From positions 1 to 64,000 of the forward strand of contig JAAWCE010000027.1 in assembly GCA_022793065.1 (NCBI GenBank): 64,000 nucleotides of DNA, in the 5' to 3' direction. The stretch is from Lachnospiraceae bacterium (GTDB lineage: Bacteria > Bacillota > Clostridia > Lachnospirales > Lachnospiraceae). The translations under genes were made by a program, and so were the position numbers. Of the stretch, positions 39,172 to 50,469 are shown piece after piece. The first letter of the stretch is position 1. Each line of letters opens with the position of its first letter. The notes under the pieces are model-generated. The model did not search any database. It was not told the origin of the DNA and saw only the letters and a program-made list of their open reading frames with translations.

Positions 39172-42087
39172 ATGAAGGTAGAAGAACTGTCAAGTTATGA
39201 AGTCATTGAAAAAAAGGAGGTTGCGGATATCAACAGCACAACCTATCTTTGCAGACATAAGAAGACCGGCGCCAGGGTTGCGTTGATTTCCAATGATGAT
39301 GAAAATAAAGTTTTTTATATAGGATTCCGTACCACGCCCAAGGACTCCACCGGAGTAGCGCATATTCTGGAACATTCCGTACTCTGTGGGTCAAAGGAGT
39401 TTCCTGTGAAAGACCCTTTTATAGAGTTGGTCAAGGGATCATTGAATACCTTTCTGAATGCTATGACCTATCCGGACAAGACGGTGTATCCTGTGGCAAG
39501 TTGTAATGATAAGGACTTCCAGAATTTGATGCATGTGTATCTGGATGCCGTATTTTATCCAAATATTTATGAGAAGGAAGAGATTTTCCGCCAGGAGGGA
39601 TGGCATTATGAATTAAATGAAGCGGAAGAGCTAATCTATAATGGGGTGGTCTATAATGAGATGAAAGGCGCGTTTTCATCTCCCGACAGCGTGCTGTACC
39701 GGGAGATTACATCCGCATTGTATCCTCATACTACCTATGGTTGTGAGTCCGGCGGCGACCCGGCAGATATTCCGGAGTTGACTTATGAACAGTTTCTGGA
39801 TTTTCACAGAACATATTATCATCCTTCCAACAGTTATATTTATCTGTATGGAAATATGGATATGGCGGAGAAGCTTGCATTTATTGATGAGCATTATCTG
39901 TCCCGTTATGATTCATTGAATGTGGATTCCACAGTGACCATGGAGCCGGCTTTTGCCGAGCCAGCCCGCAGAGTGAGAGAATATCCTGTCAGCGAAGGTG
40001 AAGACGAGGAAGAAAATACCTACCTGTCGTGGAATTTGTCCGTGGGTGACAGCCTTGACAGGGAACTTTATATTGCGTTCAAGGTGTTGGATTTTGTGCT
40101 GTGTACGGTTCCGGGAGCGCCGTTAAAGAAGGCGCTGATTGATAAAGGGATTGGAAAGGATGTATTTAGCCTCTACGATACCAATCTCAGGCAGCCTTGC
40201 TTCAGCGTGGTGGCAAAGGGCACTTCTATAAAGCATGAAGAGGAATTTAAGGCGGTTATTGCGGAAGTTTTGTCTGATATTGTGAAAAACGGTTTTAACA
40301 AAAAAGCGTTGTTGTCCGCAATCAATCTTTATGAATTTAAGTACAGAGAAGCGGATTACGGAAGGCGTCCAAAGGGACTGATGTATGGTCTCCAGATGAT
40401 GGACAGTTGGCTGTATGATGATAGTAAACCATTTATCCATATTGAGGCCAACGATACGTATGCGAAGCTGCGGGAAAAGGTGGATGAGGGATATTTTGAA
40501 AGTCTAGTGGAGAAATATCTCCTTCATAACACCCATGCCGCTGCTGTGATTTTAAAGCCCAGAGTTGGAATGGCCGCGCAACAGGAAGAAGCGTTGAAGA
40601 AAAAGTTAGCGGGTATCAAAGGCAGTATGTCGGAAGCGCAGCTTATGGGTGTGCGCAGCATGACAGAAGCGCTGACAGCATTTCGGGAGACGGAGGACAG
40701 GCCGGAAGATATTGCCAGAATTCCTCTTTTAACAAGAGCGGATATGAAAAGGGAAGCGCTTCCTTTGAATAATGCAGAAAGAATGTTAGGGGATGTACCG
40801 GCGCTTTACCACAATGAATTTACAAATGGAATAGGTTATCTTACGCTGATGTTCAGAGTACATGATATTCCCCAGGCGTATTTTCCTTATATGGGTATTT
40901 TGGTCAATGTATTCTGCCATTTGGATACGGAACATTATTCTTATGCCGAATTGTGCAATGAGATAAATTTGGTTACGGGCGGCGTGAACAATGTGTGGAG
41001 TTCTTATGGCGACGCGGTGGACCCTGATAAATACCAGGCAATGTTTGAGGTCAATGTGAAGGCTTTGTGCGGTAATTTGGATAAGGCATTGGAATTGATT
41101 GGGGAAATGATTCTGACAAGCAATCTGACAGATACCAAGAGGCTGAAAGAGATTTTGGCGGAAAATAATTCCAGGATGCAGGAGTATATAATGGAAAACG
41201 GGCACAGTGTTGCTGTGTCGAGAGCGCTTTCATACGGTAGCCCCCAGGACGCGGCGATGGATGTATTGGAAGGAATCAGCCAGTATCGTCTGACCACAAG
41301 GCTTGAGAAGGATTTTGAACAGGAAAAAGAGCAGTTGGTGGATAAACTGCAGACTTTATGTAAGATGATTTTCCGTCCCGAAAATCTTATGGTGGATTTT
41401 ACAGGGGATGAAGAGACGTTTGGAAGCCTGGAATCTCCTGTGGCCGCGCTGAAAGAAAAATTGCATACCTGCCAAGTGGAACAGGGTGAATTTCTTCCGG
41501 ATACTTCCAGGAAAAATGAGGGATTTATGAACGCCGGACAAGTGCAATATGTGTGTCGCGCAGGTAATTTTGTGCGGAAGGGTCTTGCATATACAGGAGT
41601 GCTGAACGTATTGAAAGTCATGATGGGATATGAGTATTTGTGGACCAATATACGTGTAAAGGGCGGCGCTTATGGCTGTATGTGTGAATTTTACAGGAAC
41701 GGTTCGTGCTATTTTGTTTCTTATCGAGACCCTAATCTGGAGCAGACAATTGAAGTGTATGAAAAGGCGGCAGATTTTATTGCAAATTATCAGGCAAGCG
41801 AAAGAACCATGACCCAGTATATCATCGGGACATTTAGTAATCTGGACATACCGCTGTCGGCGGCTGCCAGAGGACGCCGTTCTAAAATGGCATATTTGAA
41901 GGGACTGACTTTTGATATGATTCAGAAAGAACGGGATGAGGTGCTGCATGTGACGCCGGAAGATATTCAGGGTACGGCTGCGTATATCAGAGCGTTTATG
42001 GACGAGAATCATTTGTGCGTAGTGGGAAATGAGCAAAAAATCAGGTCCCAGGCAGATAAGTTTATGAAAATTGAGAACCTTTTCTAA
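39172..42087 (+). CDS. M16C insulinase/presequence protease-like metallopeptidase
   Basis: HILEHSVLCGSKEFPVKDPF (inverted HxxEH zinc motif), PreP-like architecture; start 39172. Confidence 0.95.
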   Translation: MKVEELSSYEVIEKKEVADINSTTYLCRHKKTGARVALISNDDENKVFYIGFRTTPKDSTGVAHILEHSVLCGSKEFPVKDPFIELVKGSLNTFLNAMTYPDKTVYPVASCNDKDFQNLMHVYLDAVFYPNIYEKEEIFRQEGWHYELNEAEELIYNGVVYNEMKGAFSSPDSVLYREITSALYPHTTYGCESGGDPADIPELTYEQFLDFHRTYYHPSNSYIYLYGNMDMAEKLAFIDEHYLSRYDSLNVDSTVTMEPAFAEPARRVREYPVSEGEDEEENTYLSWNLSVGDSLDRELYIAFKVLDFVLCTVPGAPLKKALIDKGIGKDVFSLYDTNLRQPCFSVVAKGTSIKHEEEFKAVIAEVLSDIVKNGFNKKALLSAINLYEFKYREADYGRRPKGLMYGLQMMDSWLYDDSKPFIHIEANDTYAKLREKVDEGYFESLVEKYLLHNTHAAAVILKPRVGMAAQQEEALKKKLAGIKGSMSEAQLMGVRSMTEALTAFRETEDRPEDIARIPLLTRADMKREALPLNNAERMLGDVPALYHNEFTNGIGYLTLMFRVHDIPQAYFPYMGILVNVFCHLDTEHYSYAELCNEINLVTGGVNNVWSSYGDAVDPDKYQAMFEVNVKALCGNLDKALELIGEMILTSNLTDTKRLKEILAENNSRMQEYIMENGHSVAVSRALSYGSPQDAAMDVLEGISQYRLTTRLEKDFEQEKEQLVDKLQTLCKMIFRPENLMVDFTGDEETFGSLESPVAALKEKLHTCQVEQGEFLPDTSRKNEGFMNAGQVQYVCRAGNFVRKGLAYTGVLNVLKVMMGYEYLWTNIRVKGGAYGCMCEFYRNGSCYFVSYRDPNLEQTIEVYEKAADFIANYQASERTMTQYIIGTFSNLDIPLSAAARGRRSKMAYLKGLTFDMIQKERDEVLHVTPEDIQGTAAYIRAFMDENHLCVVGNEQKIRSQADKFMKIENLF

Positions 42088-42109
42088 ATTTCGTCGTTAT
42101 ATAAAGATA

Positions 42110-42144
42110 GACCGGGATGTTTGTTTCGCACATTCCGGTCTTGT
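42110..42144 (+). terminator. Putative terminator after M16 peptidase
   Basis: gaccgggatgt-ttgtttcgc-acattccggtc followed by ttgtt. Confidence 0.6.
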
Positions 42145-42246
42145 TGATATGATGGGCATCCAACAGGATCCGAAAGGTTCAGGCAGGAAGGAGCAGCAGC
42201 GGGTGGATTTTGGGAAGGATGCTTGTGAAAAGGGAGGAGTGAGAGT

Positions 42247-43347
42247 ATGAAAGGTAACAGATTTCAGAGGATGGGCAACGTTATAATGGGCAAAGGCTTC
42301 AGAATGAAAAAGGGAAGGGCGCTTGCGGCGGCTTTCCTGTTGGCTGCCATAATGTGTACGGGGTGTGGGGGCAGTTATGACGCGGGCGCCCCCAGATCAT
42401 CGGAATATAATTCTTCTGACAGTGTAAATATGTCTACGGCTGTGGAAGGGGGAAGTTATGACAATGGAAGTTCCGGAATGATGCCAAAGAATGATGTGAG
42501 CACAGAAGGAATATTGGATGAACGGAAATTAATTAAGACCGTGGAACTTGAGCTTGAAACAAAAGAATTTGAAAAGACAATGACCACCATAGAAACGCAG
42601 ATTCGAGAAATGGGTGGGTATATAGAAACTATGGATACATACAATGGCAGCGCTTATTCCGGCAGCCGCTCATCCAGATATTCTAATATGACCATTCGGA
42701 TACCTTCTTCAAAAATAAATGATTATATGGATTCCATTTCCGGGGCGGGCAACATGATCAGGCGCAGCGACAAAGTGGACGATGTCACGCTGTCTTATGT
42801 AGATATGGAAAGTCGCAGGGATACGTTGCGCACGGAGCAGTCCAGGCTGTTAGAATTTCTGGAAAAGGCAGATTCTGTGGAAACCATTATTACATTGGAA
42901 GAACGTCTCTCGGAAGTACGTTATCAACTGGAAACGATGGAATCTCAGCTTCGCACCATTGATAATTTGGTGGAATACAGTACGGTAAATGTGAAAGTCA
43001 CTGAGGTGAGGGAATTGACTCCTGTGGTGAAACAAACGGCATGGGAGCGGATCAGCTTAGGATTCCTGGGCAGTCTGCAGAATATTGTAGATGGAATTGT
43101 GGAAATATGTATATGGTTTGTAATTAATATTCCGTATTTGGTTCTTTGGGCGGCGTTCATTGGGATAGTGGTATGGATTCTTCGGAAAAGAGGACGGAAA
43201 CGTCAAAAGAAAAATCAGAATGATACCTGGGAGAAAGATTTGCACAGGAGGGAGCAGACAGGTCCGGAAATAAGACAGCAAGAGAGCCAAATACCACAGC
43301 AGGAAAGTCAAATGCAGCAGCAGAATAAGGAAGACGGCACAAACTAA
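42247..43347 (+). CDS. DUF4349 domain putative lipoprotein
   Basis: Signal peptide with lipobox-like AAIMCTGC; LIKTVELELETKEFEKTMTTIETQI...ITLEERLSEVRYQLE...; TM near C-terminus. Confidence 0.82.
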   Translation: MKGNRFQRMGNVIMGKGFRMKKGRALAAAFLLAAIMCTGCGGSYDAGAPRSSEYNSSDSVNMSTAVEGGSYDNGSSGMMPKNDVSTEGILDERKLIKTVELELETKEFEKTMTTIETQIREMGGYIETMDTYNGSAYSGSRSSRYSNMTIRIPSSKINDYMDSISGAGNMIRRSDKVDDVTLSYVDMESRRDTLRTEQSRLLEFLEKADSVETIITLEERLSEVRYQLETMESQLRTIDNLVEYSTVNVKVTEVRELTPVVKQTAWERISLGFLGSLQNIVDGIVEICIWFVINIPYLVLWAAFIGIVVWILRKRGRKRQKKNQNDTWEKDLHRREQTGPEIRQQESQIPQQESQMQQQNKEDGTN

Positions 43348-43376
43348 AGGGTTGTGAAAAAGAAAGTATTACAGAA

Positions 43377-43404
43377 TTGATTTTTCTGAAAAAGGTGTTA
43401 TAAT
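43377..43404 (+). promoter_or_regulatory. Putative sigma-A promoter of era
   Basis: TTGATT - 16 bp - TATAAT. Confidence 0.55.
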
Positions 43405-43466
43405 CTTAATATTCGGTTCCGTACAAAGATTGGTATGCGCACCTTAAGCGCGCAAAGGGGGTAAGT

Positions 43467-44420
43467 TTGAAAAAGGAAGATACTCAGGAAAATAATTTGG
43501 AAACTACGATTGGGGAAGACGGGTATAAATCGGGTTTTGTGACTTTGATTGGCAGACCCAATGTGGGAAAATCTACATTGATGAACAAGCTGATAGGACA
43601 AAAAATTGCCATTACATCCCAAAAGCCTCAAACCACCCGAAGTCGTATCCGCACGGTGCTGACGTTAGAAGAAGGACAGATTATTTTCCTAGATACACCC
43701 GGTATTCATAAATCCAAAAATAAACTGGGAGAATATATGGTGAATGTGGCGGAGCATACGTTAGAAGAGGCGGACGTCATATTGTGGCTGGTGGAGCCGA
43801 CGTCATATATCGGAGCGGGAGAACGTCATATCATTGAAGAATTAAAGCAAGTGAAAACGCCGGTGTTCCTTGTGATTAACAAGACGGATACGGTGAAACG
43901 GGAAGAGATTCTTCGGTTTATCGACGTTTACCGAAAAGAGCTTGATTTTGCAGAAGTGGTGCCGGTTTCTGCGCTTCGGGGGCACAATACGGATGAATTG
44001 GTAAAATGTATTCTGAAATATCTGCCTCAGGGGCCGGCCTTTTTCGATGAAGATACGGTTACGGATCAGCCCATGCGTCAGATTGTGGCGGAATTGGTCA
44101 GAGAAAAAGCGCTGCGTCTGTTGGAGGAAGAAATCCCTCATGGGATTGCGGTGGAGATTGAAGGTATGAAGGAACGAGGCAAAATCTGTCATATTGATGC
44201 GGTAATTGTCTGTGAGAAAGAATCCCATAAGGGTATCATTATCGGTAAGGGAGGACAGATGCTGAAAAAAATCGGTTCCGCGGCGCGCAGGGAGATGGAA
44301 GAGCTGCTGGAAATGCAGGTGAATCTGAAATTGTGGGTGAAGGTAAAAAAGGATTGGCGGGACAGCGATTACCTTCTGAAAAATTTCGGATATCATCAGA
44401 AGGATATTTCTGGCAGTTAA
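43467..44420 (+). CDS. era: GTPase Era
   Basis: GRPNVGKSTLMNKL, DTPGIHK, NKTD, KH-domain KGIIIGKGGQMLKKIG; TTG start. Confidence 0.97.
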   Translation: MKKEDTQENNLETTIGEDGYKSGFVTLIGRPNVGKSTLMNKLIGQKIAITSQKPQTTRSRIRTVLTLEEGQIIFLDTPGIHKSKNKLGEYMVNVAEHTLEEADVILWLVEPTSYIGAGERHIIEELKQVKTPVFLVINKTDTVKREEILRFIDVYRKELDFAEVVPVSALRGHNTDELVKCILKYLPQGPAFFDEDTVTDQPMRQIVAELVREKALRLLEEEIPHGIAVEIEGMKERGKICHIDAVIVCEKESHKGIIIGKGGQMLKKIGSAARREMEELLEMQVNLKLWVKVKKDWRDSDYLLKNFGYHQKDISGS

Positions 44421-44553
44421 AAATAAGCAGCATTGCGCATAGAATAAAGAAAAATGCAGACCCTATGAGTAAAAGCATTTGGTAGGAATGGCGGTTGGAA
44501 TTGATCTGATGTTGAGAATCATTCTAAAGTTGATACTTAAGGGGACGCGGAAG

Positions 44554-44742
44554 ATGAACACACAGGAAGAAAAATATTGGAAGAAATTTGAAAATAGCGG
44601 CAAAATTGAAGATTATCTGTCATTTATAGCAGGCGTACAGGTAAGAGAAGGCGAATATGCAGGAACATATAGAAGTAACAGGGATCATTTTGAAGCAGTC
44701 TCCCGTGGGGGAGTACGACAGACATATCAGCCTTTTGACTAA
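44554..44742 (+). CDS. Small YqzL-like protein
   Basis: MNTQEEKYWKKFENSGKIEDYLSF resembles YqzL; located between era and recO; overlaps recO by 86 bp in another frame. Confidence 0.6.
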   Translation: MNTQEEKYWKKFENSGKIEDYLSFIAGVQVREGEYAGTYRSNRDHFEAVSRGGVRQTYQPFD

Positions 44743-45307
44743 GGAGAGGGGAAAGATATCAGCTTTTGCCAGAGGAGCCCGCAAATCGGGAAATCGTCTG
44801 GCAGCGGCCACCATGCCTTTTTCTTTCGGCAGTTTCAGGCTGTATGAGGGGAAAAACTCATATACATTGGTGGAGGCGGATATTCGGAATTATTTTGAAG
44901 AATTACATTCAGATTATATTGGCGTCTGTTATGGTATGTATTTTGTGGAAGTAACGGATTATTTTACACGGGAGAATAATGATGAGAGAGAAATGATGAA
45001 GCTTTTATATCAGTCTCTCAGGGCGCTCAGTGTGTCGGCTTTGCCCAATGATCTTGTGCGCTGTATTTTTGAATGTAAATCCATTGTGATAAACGGGGAA
45101 TTTCCCGGACCGCCCCAGAATGTGAATTTAGAGGAATCCACGATTTATGCGCTGCATTACATAGGGGCCAGTTCCATTGAGAAGTTGTATACATTTACCG
45201 TGACGGACAGCGTTTTGGCGCAGTTAAAGGATGTTTCGGCGGGATATATGAAACGTTTTGTAGGGCGGGATTTTAAGAGCTTGGAAGTTCTGAAAACTCT
45301 GTGTTGA
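44657..45307 (+). CDS. recO: DNA repair protein RecO
   Basis: VTGIILKQSPVGEYDRHISLLTKERGKISAFARGARKSGNRL. Confidence 0.92.
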   Translation: MQEHIEVTGIILKQSPVGEYDRHISLLTKERGKISAFARGARKSGNRLAAATMPFSFGSFRLYEGKNSYTLVEADIRNYFEELHSDYIGVCYGMYFVEVTDYFTRENNDEREMMKLLYQSLRALSVSALPNDLVRCIFECKSIVINGEFPGPPQNVNLEESTIYALHYIGASSIEKLYTFTVTDSVLAQLKDVSAGYMKRFVGRDFKSLEVLKTLC

Positions 45308-45365
45308 AAAAGCTGTTGTTTTTTGATACAATAATACACAGAATTTCTGGAAAGGTATATGGGAG

Positions 45366-45998
45366 ATGAAGGAAAAATTTGGATGGCTTATGGCATTGGC
45401 TTGTTTTTTTGCCGTATTTTTGACAGGATGCGGGGAAATGAAGATGCCGGAGGACGTAAGCGAACAGACTGTGTACATCAGCAGGGAAGGGCAGATTACA
45501 CTATGGCTGGTAACGGATTTTAAAGGGTTGGATTATAAAATATCGGAGCTGACCTCCATGGCGGTCCAGGAAGTGACGAAATTTAATTCCGGAAGGGCCC
45601 AGAACGATGTTGTGACGCTGGATAAGGTGGAAACGATACCGGATGACAGCAGTAAAGTTGCTGTAATTTATAAATTCGGAAATTGGAAAAGCTGCACGGA
45701 ATTTATTGGAAACGAATTGTTTTATGGGACAAACGAACTGTTTTATGGTACGGTCAGTGAGGCTTTCGCTGCAGATTATGGCAGCGGCGCCATATTAAAA
45801 GATGTGAAGGATCATTCGCTTTATACGGAGGCGCAGTTGAAGCAGGCCGCTGATAAAATGCTCATAGTCACCGATGTGAAGGCGAATGTGTACTGTCCTG
45901 GCAAGGTGGCTTATATCAGCGAGGGCTGTAAAATGAACGAAGATGGAAGTGTAAATACCTTCGAGGTAGAGGGGCTTGCATATATTTTATTAAAATGA
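45366..45998 (+). CDS. Putative lipoprotein
   Basis: Signal peptide and lipobox FLTGCGE. Confidence 0.8.
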   Translation: MKEKFGWLMALACFFAVFLTGCGEMKMPEDVSEQTVYISREGQITLWLVTDFKGLDYKISELTSMAVQEVTKFNSGRAQNDVVTLDKVETIPDDSSKVAVIYKFGNWKSCTEFIGNELFYGTNELFYGTVSEAFAADYGSGAILKDVKDHSLYTEAQLKQAADKMLIVTDVKANVYCPGKVAYISEGCKMNEDGSVNTFEVEGLAYILLK

Positions 45999-46017
45999 CG
46001 AAAGGGATGATTTTGGC

Positions 46018-47406
46018 ATGGAGAAGACAATGGATAAAATTAAGGCACTGGCAAAGGCCAGGGGATTTGTATATCCCGGCTCCGAAATTTATGGCGGGCT
46101 TGCCAATACCTGGGATTATGGCAACCTGGGTGTGGAGTTAAAAAATAATGTAAAAAAGGCATGGTGGCAGAAGTTTATTCAGGAAAATCCTTATAACGTA
46201 GGGGTGGACTGCGCCATTCTGATGAATCCGCAGACATGGGTGGCCAGCGGGCATCTGGGAGGATTTTCGGACCCTCTGATGGATTGCCGGGAATGTCATG
46301 AGAGATTTAGAGCGGATAATCTGATCGAAGAGTATTGTGCCGAACATGGAATGGAACTGGGTGAGACCGTGGATGCCTGGAGCCAGGAAAAAATGAAAGC
46401 TTTTGTGGAAGAACATTCCATTCCCTGTCCTAACTGCGGAAAACATAATTTTACCGATATTCGTCAATTCAACCTGATGTTTAAGACGTTCCAGGGTGTG
46501 ACGGAGGACGCGGAGAGCGTGGTATATCTCAGGCCGGAGACCGCTCAGGGAATTTTTGTAAACTTTAAAAATGTTCAGAGGACGTCCCGTAAGAAGATTC
46601 CCTTTGGCATAGGACAGATTGGGAAATCCTTCCGTAATGAGATTACGCCGGGGAATTTCACGTTCCGTACACGGGAATTTGAGCAGATGGAGCTGGAATT
46701 TTTCTGTGAGCCGGGAACGGATTTGGAATGGTTCCAATACTGGAGGGGTTTTTGCCGTGATTGGCTGATATCTCTTGGCATCAAGGAAGAAGATATCCGG
46801 CTGCGGGATCACAGTCCGGAAGAGCTTTGCTTCTACAGTAAGGCTACCACAGACATTGAGTTCCGGTTTCCTTTTGACTGGGGCGAGCTTTGGGGGATTG
46901 CTGACAGAACAGATTATGACCTGTCTCAGCATGCGAATACTTCCGGGGAGGATATGTCATATTTTGACGATGAGAAGAAAGAGAAGTATATTCCTTATGT
47001 AATTGAACCGTCATTAGGGGCTGACCGAGTGGTGCTGGCTTTTCTATGCGCAGCTTATGACGAAGAAGAGTTGGAAGGCGGCGATATGCGTACTGTACTT
47101 CGCTTCCATCCCGCGCTGGCGCCTGTAAAGGTGGGTGTGCTTCCTCTTTCAAAGAAGCTGGGCGAGGGCGCCGAAAAGGTATATGCGGTGCTTTCCAAAA
47201 AGTATAATTGCGAATATGATGACAGGGGAAATATTGGCAAGAGATATCGTCGTCAGGACGAAATCGGAACACCTTTCTGCGTTACGTATGATTTTGATTC
47301 TGAGACAGACGGATGTGTAACCGTCCGTTTCAGAGATTCCATGGAGCAGGAGAGAGTGGCGATTGCGGAGCTGGACGCCTATTTTGCAGATAAATTTAGT
47401 TTTTAA
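46018..47406 (+). CDS. glyS: Glycyl-tRNA synthetase (dimeric type)
   Basis: Class II motifs, [40 protein letters not shown]. Confidence 0.97.
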   Translation: MEKTMDKIKALAKARGFVYPGSEIYGGLANTWDYGNLGVELKNNVKKAWWQKFIQENPYNVGVDCAILMNPQTWVASGHLGGFSDPLMDCRECHERFRADNLIEEYCAEHGMELGETVDAWSQEKMKAFVEEHSIPCPNCGKHNFTDIRQFNLMFKTFQGVTEDAESVVYLRPETAQGIFVNFKNVQRTSRKKIPFGIGQIGKSFRNEITPGNFTFRTREFEQMELEFFCEPGTDLEWFQYWRGFCRDWLISLGIKEEDIRLRDHSPEELCFYSKATTDIEFRFPFDWGELWGIADRTDYDLSQHANTSGEDMSYFDDEKKEKYIPYVIEPSLGADRVVLAFLCAAYDEEELEGGDMRTVLRFHPALAPVKVGVLPLSKKLGEGAEKVYAVLSKKYNCEYDDRGNIGKRYRRQDEIGTPFCVTYDFDSETDGCVTVRFRDSMEQERVAIAELDAYFADKFSF

Positions 47407-47419
47407 GAATTTAACGGAA

Positions 47420-47449
47420 GGGGCAGAAGGGAATCTTCTGCCCCTTTTT
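47420..47449 (+). terminator. Terminator after glyS
   Basis: ggggcagaag-ggaat-cttctgcccc-ttttt. Confidence 0.85.
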
Positions 47450-47460
47450 GGAGGAATTGT

Positions 47461-50400
47461 ATGAATCGAATGGAAGCTTTCCAGAGATTGGGGATTGAAA
47501 TCACAAAAGATGAAAGGGCAATTAAGAATGTTTATAGGCAGAAGTTGGCGGTGACCAATCCGGAGGATAATCCTGAAGGCTTTAAGTTATTGCGCGCAGC
47601 ATATGAGGAAGCTTGCAAATATGCAAGGGAGAAAGAAGAGCTTTCTTCTGTGGAAGAGCCGGCGGATACCACGCCTTCCGGTTTGTGGCTGGAAAAGGTT
47701 GTACAGGCTTATGCCAATATTCACAGTCGTCAGGATGTGGAGCTTTGGAAGGCGCTTTTTGAAGATGATATTTTTATGTCTTTGGAGGAGGAAGAAAATT
47801 GCAGGTCTAAATTTCTGCGCTTTTTGATGGAGCATTTTAAACTGCCCACACAGATTTGGCAGTTGCTTGATAAAAAGTTGAATATTGTCAGCGATGCGAA
47901 GGCCCTGAGGGAGAGATTTCCGGCCCATTTTGTACGATATATTATCGGTAAATGTGAACGCGGCGAAGACGTAGAATTTACCCAATTTGAAGGTCCGGAG
48001 GCTGGGGAGTACGATTTGTTTCTGCAATACTACGACCGTTGCTGGCAGGCGCTGCAGGAAAAAAAGATAGAAGAGGCAGAACACTGTATTAAAAGTGCGG
48101 ACAGCCTTTCCATTCGACATCCGGTTATGGAAATCTGTCGTGCCAATCTTTTGATGGAGCATGGTCAGAAAAAAGAAGCGGTTGCACTGATGCAGGAGCA
48201 GCGGCAAAAATATCCGGGAGACGCTATGATTTGCTATAATGCAGCCGAGATTTTATGGGCGGCGGGAGGAGATGCGCAAAAATTTGCGGCGGAAATGTAT
48301 CTGGAATTAAAGGAAGAAAGCGACTCCCATTATATGGCAAATGTGCGTCTGACAGAATGGTATTATCTGCAGGGACAGTATAAGGAAGCCAAAAACTGTG
48401 CGGAAAAGGTGCTGATTGCCGGCGGAGACGATGATTTTATGGAGCTTCTGGGAAAGGTCAATGCCAAGATAGAGAAGGATTTGGAGGCAAAATACCGTGA
48501 GTCTAAGACCTGGGAGCCGGCGCTGGAGCTTTGTTGGTGCTATCTGCAGGATGGAAAAATCTCAAAGGGGATCAGGCTGGCACAGGCCATTGAAGCTTTG
48601 CTGCCTTCTGAAAAGAGAACGGAGTATACAGGATTGCTTGCGAAGCTTTATGTGGAGCAGGTGGAATATGAGGATGCGATTGCTATGTCCCGGCGTTGGG
48701 AACAAATGCTCAGAGAGAGAATGGCTGACCCAAAGAGAGCGGAAAAGAGAGACAAGGACAGGCTGCGGCAGGCGCATTTGATTCGTATGCAGTGCTTTCA
48801 TAACCTGGGATTTCGGGAGAAAGAGTGCTTTTTACAGGCGATTGGGGAAGCGGAAGATGTTGTACGGGAAGGCGGGGCAAAGGATATCGGTATTCAGCTT
48901 GAAATGGCACAGGTATATATGGAGCTGGAAGAATACGAAAAAAGTTTGGAAATTATTAATAAACTGGTGGATGAATATCAAATATTTGCCGCATATGCTT
49001 CGGCGTTAGAGGTGTATAGAAGGCAGTTGAATGCCAGGGGGGTAGTGCAGTCTGCAAGCCAGTGTATCCGGTATTTTCCTGCTTTTACCAAAGCATATGA
49101 ATATCTTGCAAAGGTATATTTGGATTTGGACTATCGGGATGAACTGGAAAAGGTGTTGAAGGAAGCGGAAGAAAGCGGAGTGAAAAGTCCAATTTTGGAG
49201 GCATACCGATTTCAGATGACGCATGAGCCAATGGAAACCGGTATTTTGAATCAAAAGTTGAAAAATTTCCGCGCCGAATATCACAGATATGTGGAAGAGG
49301 GGCAGGAAGGTTGTTATGAAAAAGGGCTGCCGATTCTGACGGAACTTTTATATCATTATCCGGATGATTTTATGTTGGTAGAAAGGGCCATTTATCACAG
49401 GGCGGCGCATCATTACAGGGAAGCAAAGGAAGATTTTGAGAAAGCACTCTACATAAATCCTGCCAATCCCTATGCGCTGAACGGACTGAGTTTTGTGTAT
49501 AAGTATCTTGAAGATTATGAAAAAGCGCTGTTCTATATCAGAAAAGCCATTCTGTATATGGATGATGAAATGTCTCCGATTATATATGCGGATATGGGGA
49601 ATTTATATTCTCTTTTGGAAAATTATGAGAAGGCGTTAGATGCTTACAGAGAATATGAACGTTTGGCAGGCAAGAGTAAGAGTAACTGGTTTGGGGATAA
49701 TCTGGCGGAATTAACCATGAGAGCTGGAAAAACAGAAGATGCAGCAGCAATTTATGAACGATTTTATGGAAAAGATAAATGGATTCGTTATGAGAAGCTT
49801 GTGGAACTGTATCTCAGTACAGGGCAGGGAGAAAAAGTCTGGGAGGTAATGAGGCAGTGGAGAAATGAAATGCACTTTAGCACTGCGGCTTATACCATGA
49901 AAGCCGTCCGCAATTCTTTATCCTCCGCGGCAAAGCCAAAGCCGGAGATCATATCCTATCCCGCATATTACGCTCAAAAAGGTTGGGCGGAACTTTTGTT
50001 TGGAAGCAAAGCCGCAGCCGTGAAGGCGTTTGAAAAAATGACAAAATGCGGTTTTACGGACAATACGATGGAGGGAAAGCTTTGTGATGCTGTTTTTGCG
50101 TGTATACTCTGCGGAGACGAAAAGCGTGGGAAAAAATTTGCTGAGAGATTAAAAAATTGGCTGGAGCGGGAGAAAACATCCGGTAAGAGTAGATATTTTA
50201 ACAGGGAAAAAAAGCATCTGCAGATAGAGTTTTTGGCGGCGTATTATACAGAATCTTCCGAGAAGCTGAGGGAAATTCTGGATAGGGATGAGAAGAGTGA
50301 AATCTGCCATGAATGTATCAATTCTCTCTGTAAGGAAATGGAGAGTGTAAAACTTTTGTTTTTGCTTAGAATGGGAAAGAAAGATGAAGCAAAAGAAAGG

Positions 50401-50469
50401 CTGCATCGAAACCTGGAATCACAGCCCTGGGATAAACATTTGCGGGCAATAAAGCATGTGGCGTTTTAA
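47461..50469 (+). CDS. Degenerate J-domain-like N-terminus plus long TPR protein
   Basis: MEAFQRLGIEITKDERAIKNVYRQKLAVTNPEDNPEGFKLLRAAYEEA followed by many TPR-like helices. Confidence 0.8.
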   Translation: MNRMEAFQRLGIEITKDERAIKNVYRQKLAVTNPEDNPEGFKLLRAAYEEACKYAREKEELSSVEEPADTTPSGLWLEKVVQAYANIHSRQDVELWKALFEDDIFMSLEEEENCRSKFLRFLMEHFKLPTQIWQLLDKKLNIVSDAKALRERFPAHFVRYIIGKCERGEDVEFTQFEGPEAGEYDLFLQYYDRCWQALQEKKIEEAEHCIKSADSLSIRHPVMEICRANLLMEHGQKKEAVALMQEQRQKYPGDAMICYNAAEILWAAGGDAQKFAAEMYLELKEESDSHYMANVRLTEWYYLQGQYKEAKNCAEKVLIAGGDDDFMELLGKVNAKIEKDLEAKYRESKTWEPALELCWCYLQDGKISKGIRLAQAIEALLPSEKRTEYTGLLAKLYVEQVEYEDAIAMSRRWEQMLRERMADPKRAEKRDKDRLRQAHLIRMQCFHNLGFREKECFLQAIGEAEDVVREGGAKDIGIQLEMAQVYMELEEYEKSLEIINKLVDEYQIFAAYASALEVYRRQLNARGVVQSASQCIRYFPAFTKAYEYLAKVYLDLDYRDELEKVLKEAEESGVKSPILEAYRFQMTHEPMETGILNQKLKNFRAEYHRYVEEGQEGCYEKGLPILTELLYHYPDDFMLVERAIYHRAAHHYREAKEDFEKALYINPANPYALNGLSFVYKYLEDYEKALFYIRKAILYMDDEMSPIIYADMGNLYSLLENYEKALDAYREYERLAGKSKSNWFGDNLAELTMRAGKTEDAAAIYERFYGKDKWIRYEKLVELYLSTGQGEKVWEVMRQWRNEMHFSTAAYTMKAVRNSLSSAAKPKPEIISYPAYYAQKGWAELLFGSKAAAVKAFEKMTKCGFTDNTMEGKLCDAVFACILCGDEKRGKKFAERLKNWLEREKTSGKSRYFNREKKHLQIEFLAAYYTESSEKLREILDRDEKSEICHECINSLCKEMESVKLLFLLRMGKKDEAKERLHRNLESQPWDKHLRAIKHVAF

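Noticed and set aside
41356-42036. 226-aa minus-strand ORF inside the M16 peptidase gene
   Set aside because: Antisense to a conserved gene, no recognisable domain.
46138-46932. 264-aa minus-strand ORF inside glyS
   Set aside because: Antisense to glyS, no domain or RBS support.
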